The position numbers and the translations under genes are program-made. The notes beneath the pieces are model-generated. The model was not told where the DNA came from. It worked only from the letters and a program-made list of their open reading frames with translations, and did not search any database. A DNA stretch of 64,000 nucleotides from Martelella limonii (GTDB lineage: Bacteria > Pseudomonadota > Alphaproteobacteria > Rhizobiales > Rhizobiaceae): contig NZ_JABUOU010000004.1 in assembly GCF_013344475.1 (NCBI RefSeq), positions 21,192 through 85,191 on the forward strand, written 5' to 3'. The stretch's first letter is position 1. Each line of letters begins with the position of its first letter. Shown here one piece after another: positions 35,481-44,589 of the stretch.

Positions 35481-36876
35481 GGGTCCGTTCGCCGTCACGC
35501 TGAGCGAGGGCAATCACGACCGGCTTTACGCGCTCAACCTCGAGGCCGAGGGCCAAGGGCTGGAACGCGGCATGGGGCTTGCCGATGCCCGCGCCTATGT
35601 GCCGGATCTGATCACCCGTCCCGCAGATATAGACGCCGATCGGCGTTTCCTGACGATGCTCGCCCGCTGGGCAACGCGCTATACGCCCCATGCAGGCCTC
35701 GACGGCGAGGACGGGCTGGTGCTCGACATCACCGGCGCCGCCCATCTCTTCGACGGCGAGACGGCGATGCTCGAGGACATGAAGGAGCGGCTTGCCCGCG
35801 CCCGGCTTTCCGTCAAGATCGGGATCGCCGACACCCGGGGAGCGGCCTGGGCGCTGTCGCATTTTGCCCCCGGCATTGCGCCCCCGGGCAAGACCGGCGC
35901 CGCCCTCGGGCCGCTTCCGGTCGCCGCGCTCCGCATCGACGAGAAGACCGCGACCGCGCTGAAACGCCTCGGCCTCAACACCATTGCCGACATGGCGGCC
36001 CTGCCGCGTGCCACGCTCGCCCGCCGCTTCGACATGGCGCTGATTGCGCGGCTCGACCAGGCGACCGGCGAACGCGGCGAGGCCGTGTCGCCGCTTTCCG
36101 AGCCGCCGCATTACGGCGTCAGGATGACCTTTCCCGAGCCGATCGGCCTTGTCGACGATGTCATGGCCGCCCTCTCCCGCCTTCTCGACACGCTCTGCCA
36201 GCGGCTGAAGGCGCGGGAAGCCGGCGCGCGCGCCATCGCCCTTGCCGTCGAGCGGGTCGACCAGAGCGACCAGCGGGTAACGCTCCGCCTTGCCCGCCCG
36301 ATGCGCGATGCACCCCGTATCCTCAAGCTGTTCGAGCGCCCTGTCGGCGAGATCGAGGCCGGTTTCGGCATCGAGCGGATCCGGCTCGAGGCGCTGGATG
36401 TAGAGGCGCTCCCCGCCGAGCAGATCGGCGAAGGCGGGCTGGTGGAGGGCGAGGCGCTGGACGATCTCGTCACCCGGCTCGGCGCCCGCATCGGCCTCGA
36501 CAACATCGTCCGCTTCCAGCCGGTCGCAAGCCATATCCCGGAGCGCGGCTTCACCGAGATTCCCGGCGCCTGCGGGCGGGTGGAGGCCGAATGGCGGATG
36601 GACCAGCCCCGTCCCGTGCGCCTGTTCCCGCCGGAACCGGTAACCAGCGACGCCGCACGCCGTCCGCCCTCGCGCTTTTCCTGGCGGCGCATGCGGCTTG
36701 AAACGGCGTCAAGCCGTGGGCCGGAGCGGATCGCGCCGGAATGGTGGCGGCCGGACGAGGCCTGGCGTTCCGGGCTTCGCGATTACTGGCGGGTGGAAAC
36801 CCGGCAGGGGCTCAGGCTGTGGATGTTCCACACACCGCAGGCCCCCGGCTGGTTCGTCCACGGCCTGTTCGCCTGA
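35407..36876 (+). CDS. imuB: ImuB, Y-family polymerase-like adaptor
   Basis: A 489-residue member of the DNA polymerase Y family that acts as an adaptor between the beta clamp and DnaE2. The palm domain lacks the usual catalytic acidic motif: the start is MWFARLPSERLLRARP rather than a DxDxFFASVE-type segment, as in other catalytically dead ImuB proteins. Fingers and little-finger regions follow, and a late RPVRLFPPEP segment is a possible clamp-contact or conserved tail element. It starts within imuA and is followed by dnaE2 after 9 bases. Confidence 0.92.
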   Translation: MKRRVVSMWFARLPSERLLRARPVEGPFAVTLSEGNHDRLYALNLEAEGQGLERGMGLADARAYVPDLITRPADIDADRRFLTMLARWATRYTPHAGLDGEDGLVLDITGAAHLFDGETAMLEDMKERLARARLSVKIGIADTRGAAWALSHFAPGIAPPGKTGAALGPLPVAALRIDEKTATALKRLGLNTIADMAALPRATLARRFDMALIARLDQATGERGEAVSPLSEPPHYGVRMTFPEPIGLVDDVMAALSRLLDTLCQRLKAREAGARAIALAVERVDQSDQRVTLRLARPMRDAPRILKLFERPVGEIEAGFGIERIRLEALDVEALPAEQIGEGGLVEGEALDDLVTRLGARIGLDNIVRFQPVASHIPERGFTEIPGACGRVEAEWRMDQPRPVRLFPPEPVTSDAARRPPSRFSWRRMRLETASSRGPERIAPEWWRPDEAWRSGLRDYWRVETRQGLRLWMFHTPQAPGWFVHGLFA

Positions 36877-36885
36877 GGCCCGGCC

Positions 36886-39800
36886 ATGGATTATGCCGAG
36901 TTGTGCGTCACCTCCAACTTCACCTTCCTCACCGGCGCCTCGCATCCGGAGGAGATTGTCGCGCGTGCGGCCGAACTCGGCCTTGCGGCGATTGCCATCA
37001 CCGATCGCAACTCGCTGGCAGGCGTGGTGCGGGCCTTTCGCGAATTGAAAGAGATCAGGCGCAAGCTGGAGAAGAATGAAGAAACGCTCACGCTCACCTT
37101 CAAGCAGCATGTCGACCCGTGCTCCCGCCAGACGCTCGGCGAAGCGGTCACCATGCCCCTTCCCAGTCGAGCCCGCCTGCCGCGCCTCATCGTCGGCTGC
37201 CGGCTGGTGCTGGCCGACAGCCCCGTCGATTTCGTGGCGCTGCCGAAGGACAAGCCGGCCTACCAGAAACTCGTGCGGCTCTTAAGCCTCGGCAAGCGGC
37301 GCGCCGAGAAGGGCGAATGCACGCTTTATCTCGCCGACATGCTGGAATGGGCCGATGGCTCGATCCTGATCGCGCTGCCTGCGGACATGGCGGAGAACAG
37401 GGCGGAAGCGGTCGACCATGTCACCCAGGCGATCCGCCGCTTTCCCGGCCATGTGTTTACGGGTGCGCCCCCCCGCTATGACGGCTCGGATGCCGCATGG
37501 TTTGCGGCGCTGACTGCGCTTTCGCACAAGACCGGCGCGCCGATGGTTGCCGTCGGCGACGTGCTGATGCATCACGCCAGCCGCCGCCAGCTTGCCGATG
37601 TGCTGACCTGCATGCGCCACCACATCACCATCGACGCGATCGGCCATCTGGCGTTGCCGAATGCCGAGCGGCGGCTGAAGCCCGCCGCCGAAATGGCGCA
37701 TATCTTCCGCGATCACCCCGCCGCCATCCGCCGCACGCTGGAAATCGCAGACCGCCTGACCTTCGACCTCACCGAGCTTTCCTACAATTATCCGGCCGAA
37801 GTCGCCCATGGCGAGGCGCCGCAGGACCGCCTTGCCCGGCTCACCTGGGAGGGGCTGAAGCGGCGCAATCCCGAAGGCATTCCGGCGCGCAACCGGGAAC
37901 TGGCAGAGAAGGAACTCGCGCTCGTCGGCGAGCTCGGCTACGCCGCCTATTTCCTCACCGTCCACGACATCATCGCCTTTGCGCGCGGCGAGGGCATTCT
38001 CTGCCAGGGCCGCGGCTCGGCGGCAAACTCGATCCTCTGTTACGCGCTCGGCATCACCGATGTCAGGCCCGACATGATCGGCATGGTGTTCGAGCGCTTC
38101 GTCTCCCGCCATCGTGGCGAGCCGCCGGATATCGACGTCGATTTCGAGCATGAGCGGCGCGAGGAGGTGATCCAGCATATCTACGATACCTATGGCCGCG
38201 CAAATGCCGGGCTCTGCGCCACCGTCATCCATTTCCGCTCGCGCGCGGCAATCCGCGAGGTCGGCAAGGTGATGGGGCTTTCGAACGATGTCACCGCTGC
38301 GCTTTCCGGCCAGATCTGGGGCATTTCCAGCCGGGGCGCGGAGCCCGAGCGGCTGAAGGAGGTCGGCCTCGACCTTACCGACCGCCGGCTGACCCAGACC
38401 GTGCGCATCATCGGCGAGATCATCGGCTTTCCGCGGCACCTGTCGCAGCATGTCGGCGGCTTCATCATCACCGAGGACCGGCTGGACGAACTCTGTCCGA
38501 TCGAAAACGCGGCGATGGAAAACCGCACCGTGATCGAATGGGACAAGGACGATATCGATGCGCTCAACATACTCAAGGTCGATGTCCTGAGCCTCGGCAT
38601 GCTGACCTGCCTCAAGAAATGCTTCGATCTCACCGCGCGCCATTATAATCGACCGCTCACCATCGCCGACGTGCCGCAGGAGGACGAGGCGACCTATGTC
38701 ATGCTGCAGAAGGCCGATGCCATCGGCGTGTTCCAGGTGGAAAGCCGGGCACAGATGAACTTCCTGCCGCGGATGAAGCCGGAAACATTCTACGACCTCG
38801 TCATCGAGGTGGCGATCGTGCGCCCCGGGCCGATCCAGGGCGGCATGGTGCAGCCCTATATCCAGCGGCGGCAGAAGAAGGCAAAGGTGGAATACCCCTC
38901 GCCGGCGCTCGAGGATGTGCTGAAAAAGACGCTCGGCGTGCCGCTGTTTCAGGAACAGGCGATGCTGATCGCCGTGGTCGCCGCCGGCTTTTCGGCCGAG
39001 GACGCCGACCGGCTGCGCCGCTCGCTGGCAAGCTTTCGACAGATGGGCACGATCGGCGAATTCGAGGAGCAGTTCGTCAACGGCATGCTCAGGAATAACT
39101 ATGAACTCGACTTCGCCAAGCGCTGCTTTGCCCAGATCAGGGGCTTTGCCGATTACGGCTTTCCCGAAAGCCATGCGGCGGCGTTTGCCATGCTCACCTA
39201 TGTCTCGGCCTGGCTGAAATGCCATTATCCGGCAGCCTTTGCCTGCGCGCTTCTGAATTCGCAGCCGATGGGCTTTTATGCGCCGGCCCAGATCGTGCGC
39301 GATGCCCGCGAGCACCAGGTGGACGTGCGGCCGATCTCGGTCAATCACAGCGCCTGGGACTGCACGCTGGAAAAGCGCGCCGACGGCGCCTATGCGCTGC
39401 GCCTCGGCTTCCGCCAGATCAAGGGGCTGAAGAAGGAGGATGCCGTCTGGCTGGAGAACGCGCGCGGCAACGGCTACCATACGCCGGAAGACGTGTGGCT
39501 CAGGGCCGGCCTGATGCCGGCGGTTCTGGAGCGTCTCGCCGAGGCCGATGCCTTTGCCGATGCCGGCCTTTCGCGGCGCGATGCGCTGTGGCGGGTGAAG
39601 GCGATCCGCGCGCCAAAGCCGCTGCCGCTCTTCAACGACCCGATCGACGGCGAGCATATCAGCGAGCCGGATGTCATCCTGCCGGCGATGAACCTGGGAG
39701 AACAGGTGGTGGAGGATTACGTCGCGACCCGCATGAGCCTGCGCGCCCACCCGATGGAACTGCTGCGCCCGAAAATGCCGGGCCTGACGCTGCATTCGGC

Positions 39801-40212
39801 ATTGGCGACGACGCCGCTGCGGCGCGTCAGCGTCGCAGGCCTCGTCATCACCCGCCAGCGCCCCGGCACCGCCTCGGGCGTGATCTTCCTGACGCTGGAG
39901 GACGAGACCGGGGTGTCCAACGTGGTCGTCTGGAACAAGGTCTATGAGCGTTTCCGCCGCACGGTCATGGGCGGGCGGCTCCTGAAGGTCACCGGCCCGT
40001 TGCAGCGCGAAGGCGTCGTCGTCCATGTGATCGCCGAAACCATCGAGGACTGCTCCTGGCGCCTCTCCGAACTCGGCCACCCGATGGACGACGCCATCGG
40101 CATCACCGATCCCAAGACCGACGACACCCCGCGCCGCCCCAAGCTCCAGCCCCGCGCCCACCACCCGCGCGAACAGGCGAAGAAGCTGTTTCCGAGCCGG
40201 GATTTTCATTGA
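36886..40212 (+). CDS. dnaE2: Error-prone DNA polymerase DnaE2
   Basis: A 1108-residue C-family polymerase for translesion synthesis. The PHP domain opens with AELCVTSNFTFLTGASHPEE; the catalytic Asp residues are in PPDIDVDFEHERREEV and KVDVLSLGMLTCLKKC; the OB domain lies near VSVAGLVITRQRPGTASGV. Length and layout match DnaE2 rather than replicative DnaE1. It is third in the imu cassette, so its expression should rise on SOS induction. Confidence 0.96.
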   Translation: MDYAELCVTSNFTFLTGASHPEEIVARAAELGLAAIAITDRNSLAGVVRAFRELKEIRRKLEKNEETLTLTFKQHVDPCSRQTLGEAVTMPLPSRARLPRLIVGCRLVLADSPVDFVALPKDKPAYQKLVRLLSLGKRRAEKGECTLYLADMLEWADGSILIALPADMAENRAEAVDHVTQAIRRFPGHVFTGAPPRYDGSDAAWFAALTALSHKTGAPMVAVGDVLMHHASRRQLADVLTCMRHHITIDAIGHLALPNAERRLKPAAEMAHIFRDHPAAIRRTLEIADRLTFDLTELSYNYPAEVAHGEAPQDRLARLTWEGLKRRNPEGIPARNRELAEKELALVGELGYAAYFLTVHDIIAFARGEGILCQGRGSAANSILCYALGITDVRPDMIGMVFERFVSRHRGEPPDIDVDFEHERREEVIQHIYDTYGRANAGLCATVIHFRSRAAIREVGKVMGLSNDVTAALSGQIWGISSRGAEPERLKEVGLDLTDRRLTQTVRIIGEIIGFPRHLSQHVGGFIITEDRLDELCPIENAAMENRTVIEWDKDDIDALNILKVDVLSLGMLTCLKKCFDLTARHYNRPLTIADVPQEDEATYVMLQKADAIGVFQVESRAQMNFLPRMKPETFYDLVIEVAIVRPGPIQGGMVQPYIQRRQKKAKVEYPSPALEDVLKKTLGVPLFQEQAMLIAVVAAGFSAEDADRLRRSLASFRQMGTIGEFEEQFVNGMLRNNYELDFAKRCFAQIRGFADYGFPESHAAAFAMLTYVSAWLKCHYPAAFACALLNSQPMGFYAPAQIVRDAREHQVDVRPISVNHSAWDCTLEKRADGAYALRLGFRQIKGLKKEDAVWLENARGNGYHTPEDVWLRAGLMPAVLERLAEADAFADAGLSRRDALWRVKAIRAPKPLPLFNDPIDGEHISEPDVILPAMNLGEQVVEDYVATRMSLRAHPMELLRPKMPGLTLHSALATTPLRRVSVAGLVITRQRPGTASGVIFLTLEDETGVSNVVVWNKVYERFRRTVMGGRLLKVTGPLQREGVVVHVIAETIEDCSWRLSELGHPMDDAIGITDPKTDDTPRRPKLQPRAHHPREQAKKLFPSRDFH

Positions 40213-40271
40213 ATTCTTGTACGGTATCCCGCCATGAAAACAGGCCGACACAGACATGAGAGGACAGACGC

Positions 40272-40769
40272 TTGAAAACCCTTATCGCCTTCGCAGGCCT
40301 GCCCGGCACGGGCAAAAGCACCATCGCCAAGGCGCTTTCGGTCAGGACAGGCGCGGTCTATCTCCGTGTCGATGAGATCGAGACCATCATGCTGTCGCAC
40401 GACCCTGAACGGGACATCGGATCGCAAGGCTATGAGATTCTCGCCGCACTCGCCGCCTCCAATCTCGCGCTCGGCCATGACGTGATCACCGATTGCGTGA
40501 ACCCCTGGACGCTCACGAGAGGAATGTTCGCTGAAACTGCCGCACGCGCCAACGCACGTTTTCTCGGGGTCGAGATCATATGCTCCGATCCCGGTATCCA
40601 TCGGCTTCGGGTCGAACACCGCGCAGTCGACATTCCCGGCTGCAAGAAGCCTTCATGGCAGGAGGTGACAAACCGCGACTATGCGGTCTGGTCCGATGCC
40701 GATATCCGCATCGACACCGCGAGCAAGAGCGTCGCAGACAGCGCTTCGGAAATAGCATCAAGGCTTTGA
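40272..40769 (+). CDS. P-loop kinase-like ATPase, TTG start
   Basis: A 165-residue single-domain P-loop protein. Walker A is AGLPGTGKSTIAKAL (residues 8-22); VYLRVDEIE follows as in small-molecule kinases, and CVNPWTLTRGMFAETA and GVEIICSDP match the zeta-toxin/gluconate-kinase-like AAA_33 group. The substrate is unknown; there is no antitoxin gene beside it. The start appears to be TTG at 40272, 6 bases after AGAGGAC; no in-frame ATG precedes it. Confidence 0.8.
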   Translation: MKTLIAFAGLPGTGKSTIAKALSVRTGAVYLRVDEIETIMLSHDPERDIGSQGYEILAALAASNLALGHDVITDCVNPWTLTRGMFAETAARANARFLGVEIICSDPGIHRLRVEHRAVDIPGCKKPSWQEVTNRDYAVWSDADIRIDTASKSVADSASEIASRL

Positions 40770-40831
40770 GCAGGGCTTTGCGCGCTACCGCTCCCTCGCC
40801 CCGCACATCCGGCCGGCAAAGCCGCCTCCCC

Positions 40832-41479
40832 TCAATACATCGACTTCCGATACCCCTCCTCAAGCCCGTCGTCGAGTTTCTTCATCTCTTCCGGGTCTTC
40901 CGGGGCGGCGTCGATCTGGTCGAGGATGATCTTGACGAGCGAGGGCATTTCGCTGCGGTCCTGAAGGCTCTCCGGATCCCACAGCTTTGAGCGGCGGAAG
41001 GCCTTCGCGCAGTGCAGGAAGACTTCCTCGATCTCAACGACGATCGCAGTCAGCGGCAGGCGATCCTTGACGGCGAGAAGGGCAAGCAGATCGGGATCGC
41101 GGGTGATCACCGCCCGGCCATTGATGCGCAGCGTATCATCGAAGCCCGGCACCATGAAGATCATACCGACGGCAGGATTGGCGAGAATGTTCGACTGGGT
41201 ATCGAGCCGGTTGTTGCCCGGCCGGTCGGGGATCAGCAGCGTTCTGTCATCAAGCACCTTGACGAAGCCGCGCGGGTCGCCGCGCGGGCTGACATCGGCC
41301 TTGCCTTCTGCCGATTGCGTGCCGATGCACAGGAAAGGCGCGCGGGCAATGAAGTCGATCGCATGGCGGTCGAGCCGCGGAAGGGACTTCTTCGCCGCTA
41401 TGTCATGCGTCGCCGGAAAAAGAGACCTGAGCTCCTGTTCATCGCCGACCAGAAACTCGGTTTTCAGTTCAAAGGCCAT
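40832..41479 (-). CDS. Pyridoxamine 5'-phosphate oxidase-family flavoprotein (MSMEG_1061-like)
   Basis: A 215-residue split-barrel FMN protein. Recognisable segments: ARAPFLCIGTQSAEGKADVSPRG, FVKVLDDRTLLIPDRPGNNRLD, NPAVGMIFMVPG, and DTLRINGRAVI. The RPGNNRLD stretch is typical of the MSMEG_1061 subfamily of PPOX proteins, whose substrates are mostly unknown. ATG 41479 has GGAGG 8 bases upstream and is preferred to the one at 41494. Confidence 0.85.
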   Translation of the reverse strand: MAFELKTEFLVGDEQELRSLFPATHDIAAKKSLPRLDRHAIDFIARAPFLCIGTQSAEGKADVSPRGDPRGFVKVLDDRTLLIPDRPGNNRLDTQSNILANPAVGMIFMVPGFDDTLRINGRAVITRDPDLLALLAVKDRLPLTAIVVEIEEVFLHCAKAFRRSKLWDPESLQDRSEMPSLVKIILDQIDAAPEDPEEMKKLDDGLEEGYRKSMY

Positions 41480-41559
41480 CCCGTCACCCTCCATTCCCGA
41501 TATTATCGAAAGCAGGGATGACGGGAGAAGGCCGCTTTGACAAGCGGAATCCGCGAAGC

Positions 41560-42000
41560 TCAGGCGGCGGCAACCTTTTCCAGCGCTTCCAGCGCCTCGA
41601 TGCAGGCGGCGGCCGATTCGCGGCCCTTGTTGTGGCTGTCATCGGCCGAGCGGGCGAAGGCCTGGGCGGCGGTGTAGGTGGTGAGAATGCCGAAGGTCAC
41701 CGGCACCCCGGTCTCAAGCGAGACCTGCATCAGTCCGTGGGCGGTAGCCTCGGAGATATATTCGAAATGGGCCGTCTCGCCCTTGATCACCGCGCCGATG
41801 GTGACGACGCCGTCGAACTTGCCGGTCTCGGCAAGCTTGCGCGCGACCAGCGGTATTTCGAATGCGCCCGGCACATCGAAGATATCGGCCTCGGCAACGG
41901 GCGCACCGCGCTCTTCAAGTTCGGCCTTGGCGCCGTTCAGGAGACCGGTGGTGACCTTCTCGTTGAAACGGGAGATGACGATGGCAATGCGTTTGGACAT
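41560..42000 (-). CDS. ribH: 6,7-dimethyl-8-ribityllumazine synthase RibH
   Basis: A 146-residue lumazine synthase that condenses 5-amino-6-ribitylaminouracil with 3,4-dihydroxy-2-butanone 4-phosphate. ISRFNEKVTTGLL, VPGAFEIPLVARKL, GAVIKGETAHFEYI (catalytic His region) and SHNKGRESAAACIEAL are present. It resembles the ordinary type I enzyme rather than the divergent RibH2 of Brucella. Third gene of the FMN-riboswitch operon, 26 bases after ribBA. Confidence 0.94.
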   Translation of the reverse strand: MSKRIAIVISRFNEKVTTGLLNGAKAELEERGAPVAEADIFDVPGAFEIPLVARKLAETGKFDGVVTIGAVIKGETAHFEYISEATAHGLMQVSLETGVPVTFGILTTYTAAQAFARSADDSHNKGRESAAACIEALEALEKVAAA

Positions 42001-42026
42001 GCATGTTTCCTTTTCTGGGGGCCGGC

Positions 42027-43238
42027 TCAAAGCGGCAGAAGATGACCGAATTTCTCGCGCTTGGTGGCGAGATAGGTTTCGTTGTGGGGATTTGCGGCGG
42101 CAATCAGCGGCAGGCGTTTCTCCACTGTCAGACCGCAGCGCATCAGCGCTTCCGGCTTGTCGGGATTGTTGGAGAGAAGCTGCAGACGCGAAACGCCGAG
42201 CGATTTCAGGATATGGGCGGCCGCGTAATATTCACGACCGTCGGCAGGAAGACCAAGCGCCAGATTGGCCGCGTGGGTATCAAGACCATCCTCCTGCAGC
42301 GCATAGGCGCGGATCTTGTTGGCAAGTCCGATGCCGCGTCCCTCCTGCCCGCGCAGATAGACGATGACGCCGCCCCTTTCACCGATCAGCGCCATGCTTT
42401 CGGCAAGTTGCTCGCCGCAATCGCAGCGCTTCGAGCCGAACACATCGCCGGTCAGGCACTCCGAATGCACCCGCACCAGCGGGTTGTCGGAAAGCGGGCC
42501 CTTGACCAGCGCCAGATGCTCGACGCCATCGATCCGGCTGCGGAAGGCATGTGCCTTGAACGCGCCTGCCTGTGTGGGAAGGCTGGCGGCACTGATCTCT
42601 TCCACCAGTATCTCGGTGCGCTGCCGATATTCGGCAAGCTCGGCAATGGTCAGATACGGCATGCCATGCTGCTTCGCGAAGGCCATAAGGTCGTCGCGCC
42701 GCGCCATTTCGCCGTCGTCGCGCATTACCTCGCAGATCACCGCCGCCGGGTTGAGCCCTGCAAGGCGGGCGAGATCGACAGCCCCTTCCGTATGACCGTC
42801 GCGCACAAGAACGCCGCCATCCGCCGCACGCAGCGGAAACATGTGACCGGGCGATACGATATCGTCAGGCTTTGCAAGGGGATGCGCTGCGACCTGGACA
42901 GTATGTGCCCTTTCCGCCGCGGAAATGCCCGTTGTAATGCCGCTTGCGGCCTCGATCGAGGCGGTAAACGCCGTGGTATGCTGGGAGCGGTTCCGGTGGA
43001 CCATCGGCGCCAGGCCGAGCCGGTCGACCTGCGCGCCGGTCAGCGTCAGGCAGATCAGGCCTCGGGCATGCTTCGCCATGAAATTGATGGCAGAAGCCGT
43101 GGCGAATTCGGCGGCGATCACGACATCGACCTCGTTCTCGCGCGATTCGTCATCGACCAGGAGCACCATTTCGCCATTGGCCATGGCATCAAGCGCACGC
43201 TCGACCACCTCAGTTGAAAATTTTCGGTCCATTCTCAT
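42027..43238 (-). CDS. ribBA: Bifunctional DHBP synthase / GTP cyclohydrolase II RibBA
   Basis: A 403-residue fusion. Residues 1-205 form DHBP synthase (VDDESRENEVD, HMFPLRAADGGVLVRDGHTEGAVDL). Residues 210-403 form GTP cyclohydrolase II with the zinc cysteines in SECLTGDVFGSKRCDCG and RGQEGRGIGLANKI. Both halves keep their catalytic residues, so both entry branches of riboflavin synthesis come from this gene. Its ATG at 43238 shares one base with the ribD stop, which implies translational coupling. Confidence 0.94.
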   Translation of the reverse strand: MRMDRKFSTEVVERALDAMANGEMVLLVDDESRENEVDVVIAAEFATASAINFMAKHARGLICLTLTGAQVDRLGLAPMVHRNRSQHTTAFTASIEAASGITTGISAAERAHTVQVAAHPLAKPDDIVSPGHMFPLRAADGGVLVRDGHTEGAVDLARLAGLNPAAVICEVMRDDGEMARRDDLMAFAKQHGMPYLTIAELAEYRQRTEILVEEISAASLPTQAGAFKAHAFRSRIDGVEHLALVKGPLSDNPLVRVHSECLTGDVFGSKRCDCGEQLAESMALIGERGGVIVYLRGQEGRGIGLANKIRAYALQEDGLDTHAANLALGLPADGREYYAAAHILKSLGVSRLQLLSNNPDKPEALMRCGLTVEKRLPLIAAANPHNETYLATKREKFGHLLPL

Positions 43239-44242
43239 TATTGTTCTCCAGGCACTGTCACGGCATCGAATTCGGGATTGGCATGGGTGATCACGACACG
43301 GTCCGGATCGCCCTTGGCGATCAGGACATGCTCATCGGCAAGGCCGGCCTCAAGCACGGCGGTGGTGAGAGACGGGCCCGCCTCCACCAGCACTTCCAGC
43401 GCGCCGGCGGCGCCAAGGCGCAGCAACGCCTCATCAAGCGAGCGGGCACGCAAGACCGAGAAACCCCGCGCGCCGGCGGCCTCGTCATAGGATTTGGGCA
43501 CACGCAGACGCCGGTCGAGCAACGCAAGGGTGCGGCGCTTGCCGGGAAAGTCGGCCACGTGGCGGACGGTGAATTCAGGATTGTCGGCAAGCACCGTGCC
43601 GGAACCGGTCAGCACCGCATCCGCGCGCCGGCGAAGCATGTGGGCAAGCTTGAGGGAGGCATCCGAGGTGAAGGTCTTGCGGCCGGGCGGCGGCACCATG
43701 CTGCCTGTCTCGTCAATCGCCTGCTTGACGGTGACAAAGGGACGACCGGTCAGCGCGTGTTTCGCAAAGGGCGCGATCAGCCGCTGCGCGGCCATGGCGA
43801 GCCCTCGAAGCTCCGCGATCTCGGCCGCCAGTTCGACGTTGAGACCAGCGGCCCTGAGCCGCGCCGCACCGCCGCCGCACACCTTCGGGTTCGGGTCGGG
43901 GGCTGCGATCACGATCCTTTTTGCAGGCGTCGAGAGGATCGCCTCGGTGCAGGGCGGGGTGCGCCCATGGTGATTGCAGGGCTCCAGCGTGACCACGACG
44001 GTATGAATGCGGTGGGCAATGCCAAGCGTTCGCGCGATGTCAATTGCCCGCGCCTCGGCATGCGGCAGGCCTGCACGCTCGTGGAAGCCCTCGGCAATGA
44101 TCGCCCCGGATTCGTCCAGCAGGACGCAACCGACGGGCGGATTCGGCGATGTTGCGCCTGCAAAACGCCACGCACCGGCTATCGCGCGCTCCAGAGCCAC
44201 GCGTTCGGCGTTCAAATTCGCAATGTCGAAAGCTGCAAGCAT
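43238..44242 (-). CDS. ribD: Riboflavin biosynthesis deaminase/reductase RibD
   Basis: A 334-residue bifunctional enzyme. The N-terminal zinc deaminase has LPHAEARAID and EPCNHHGRTPPCTEAI (zinc ligands), and GCVLLDESG before them. The C-terminal reductase has VTVKQAIDETGSM and GSGTVLADNPEFTVR. The N-terminus reads slightly longer than usual before the first helix. It is the first gene after the FMN riboswitch. The ribosome site (GAGGCCAAGGG) lies inside a potential stem described separately. Confidence 0.93.
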   Translation of the reverse strand: MLAAFDIANLNAERVALERAIAGAWRFAGATSPNPPVGCVLLDESGAIIAEGFHERAGLPHAEARAIDIARTLGIAHRIHTVVVTLEPCNHHGRTPPCTEAILSTPAKRIVIAAPDPNPKVCGGGAARLRAAGLNVELAAEIAELRGLAMAAQRLIAPFAKHALTGRPFVTVKQAIDETGSMVPPPGRKTFTSDASLKLAHMLRRRADAVLTGSGTVLADNPEFTVRHVADFPGKRRTLALLDRRLRVPKSYDEAAGARGFSVLRARSLDEALLRLGAAGALEVLVEAGPSLTTAVLEAGLADEHVLIAKGDPDRVVITHANPEFDAVTVPGEQ

Positions 44243-44280
44243 GCCCTTGGCCTCGTTTTCTCAACAAGACGCCACAGGGC
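44243..44280 (-). promoter_or_regulatory. Candidate Shine-Dalgarno-sequestering stem of ribD
   Basis: On the minus strand GCCCTGTGGC (44280-44271) can pair with GGCCAAGGGC (44252-44243), which includes the ribD ribosome site directly before the ATG. A stem here would block translation and is a plausible output element of the FMN riboswitch. Confidence 0.5.
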
Positions 44281-44345
44281 ATAAAACGCATCAACAGCAC
44301 GGCGATCCCTTGTGCAAAAAGGGATTCCAGGCGTCGATCCGCCTT

Positions 44346-44491
44346 GTTCTCTTCCATCCGGACTATACCGTCGGCTCCGGAGTTACACCGGATCTGCTGA
44401 CCCTTTCGCATTTCTGTGAAAGGCGCTCGCGGGCTGATGCTCGAAAAGAGCAATTACCGCCGGTGGGGAATTTCACCCCGCCCTGAGAACG
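44346..44491 (-). ncRNA. FMN riboswitch (RFN element)
   Basis: On the minus strand the leader reads GTTCTCAGGGCGGGGTG, then AATTCCCCACCGGCGGTAATT, a variable arm, GTCAGCAGATCCGGTG, and closes with CCGACGGTATAGTCCGGATGGAAGAGAAC spread over 44346-44375. These are the conserved strands of the six-helix FMN aptamer. It ends about 104 bases before ribD and should repress ribD-ribBA-ribH when FMN is plentiful. Confidence 0.95.
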
Positions 44492-44589
44492 TCACCGGTC
44501 ATTCCACCGGCAACGCTAATTTATGGGTGCAAAATCGAAATAACAAGCCTGTTTTTGCGCTCATGCGGCGCCAGCACGAGAACGCACTG

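Noticed and set aside
37282..40257. A 991-codon open frame antisense to dnaE2
   Set aside because: It mirrors dnaE2 codons in a high-GC genome, has Arg/His/Gly-rich composition and no family resemblance, while the sense strand encodes an intact polymerase.
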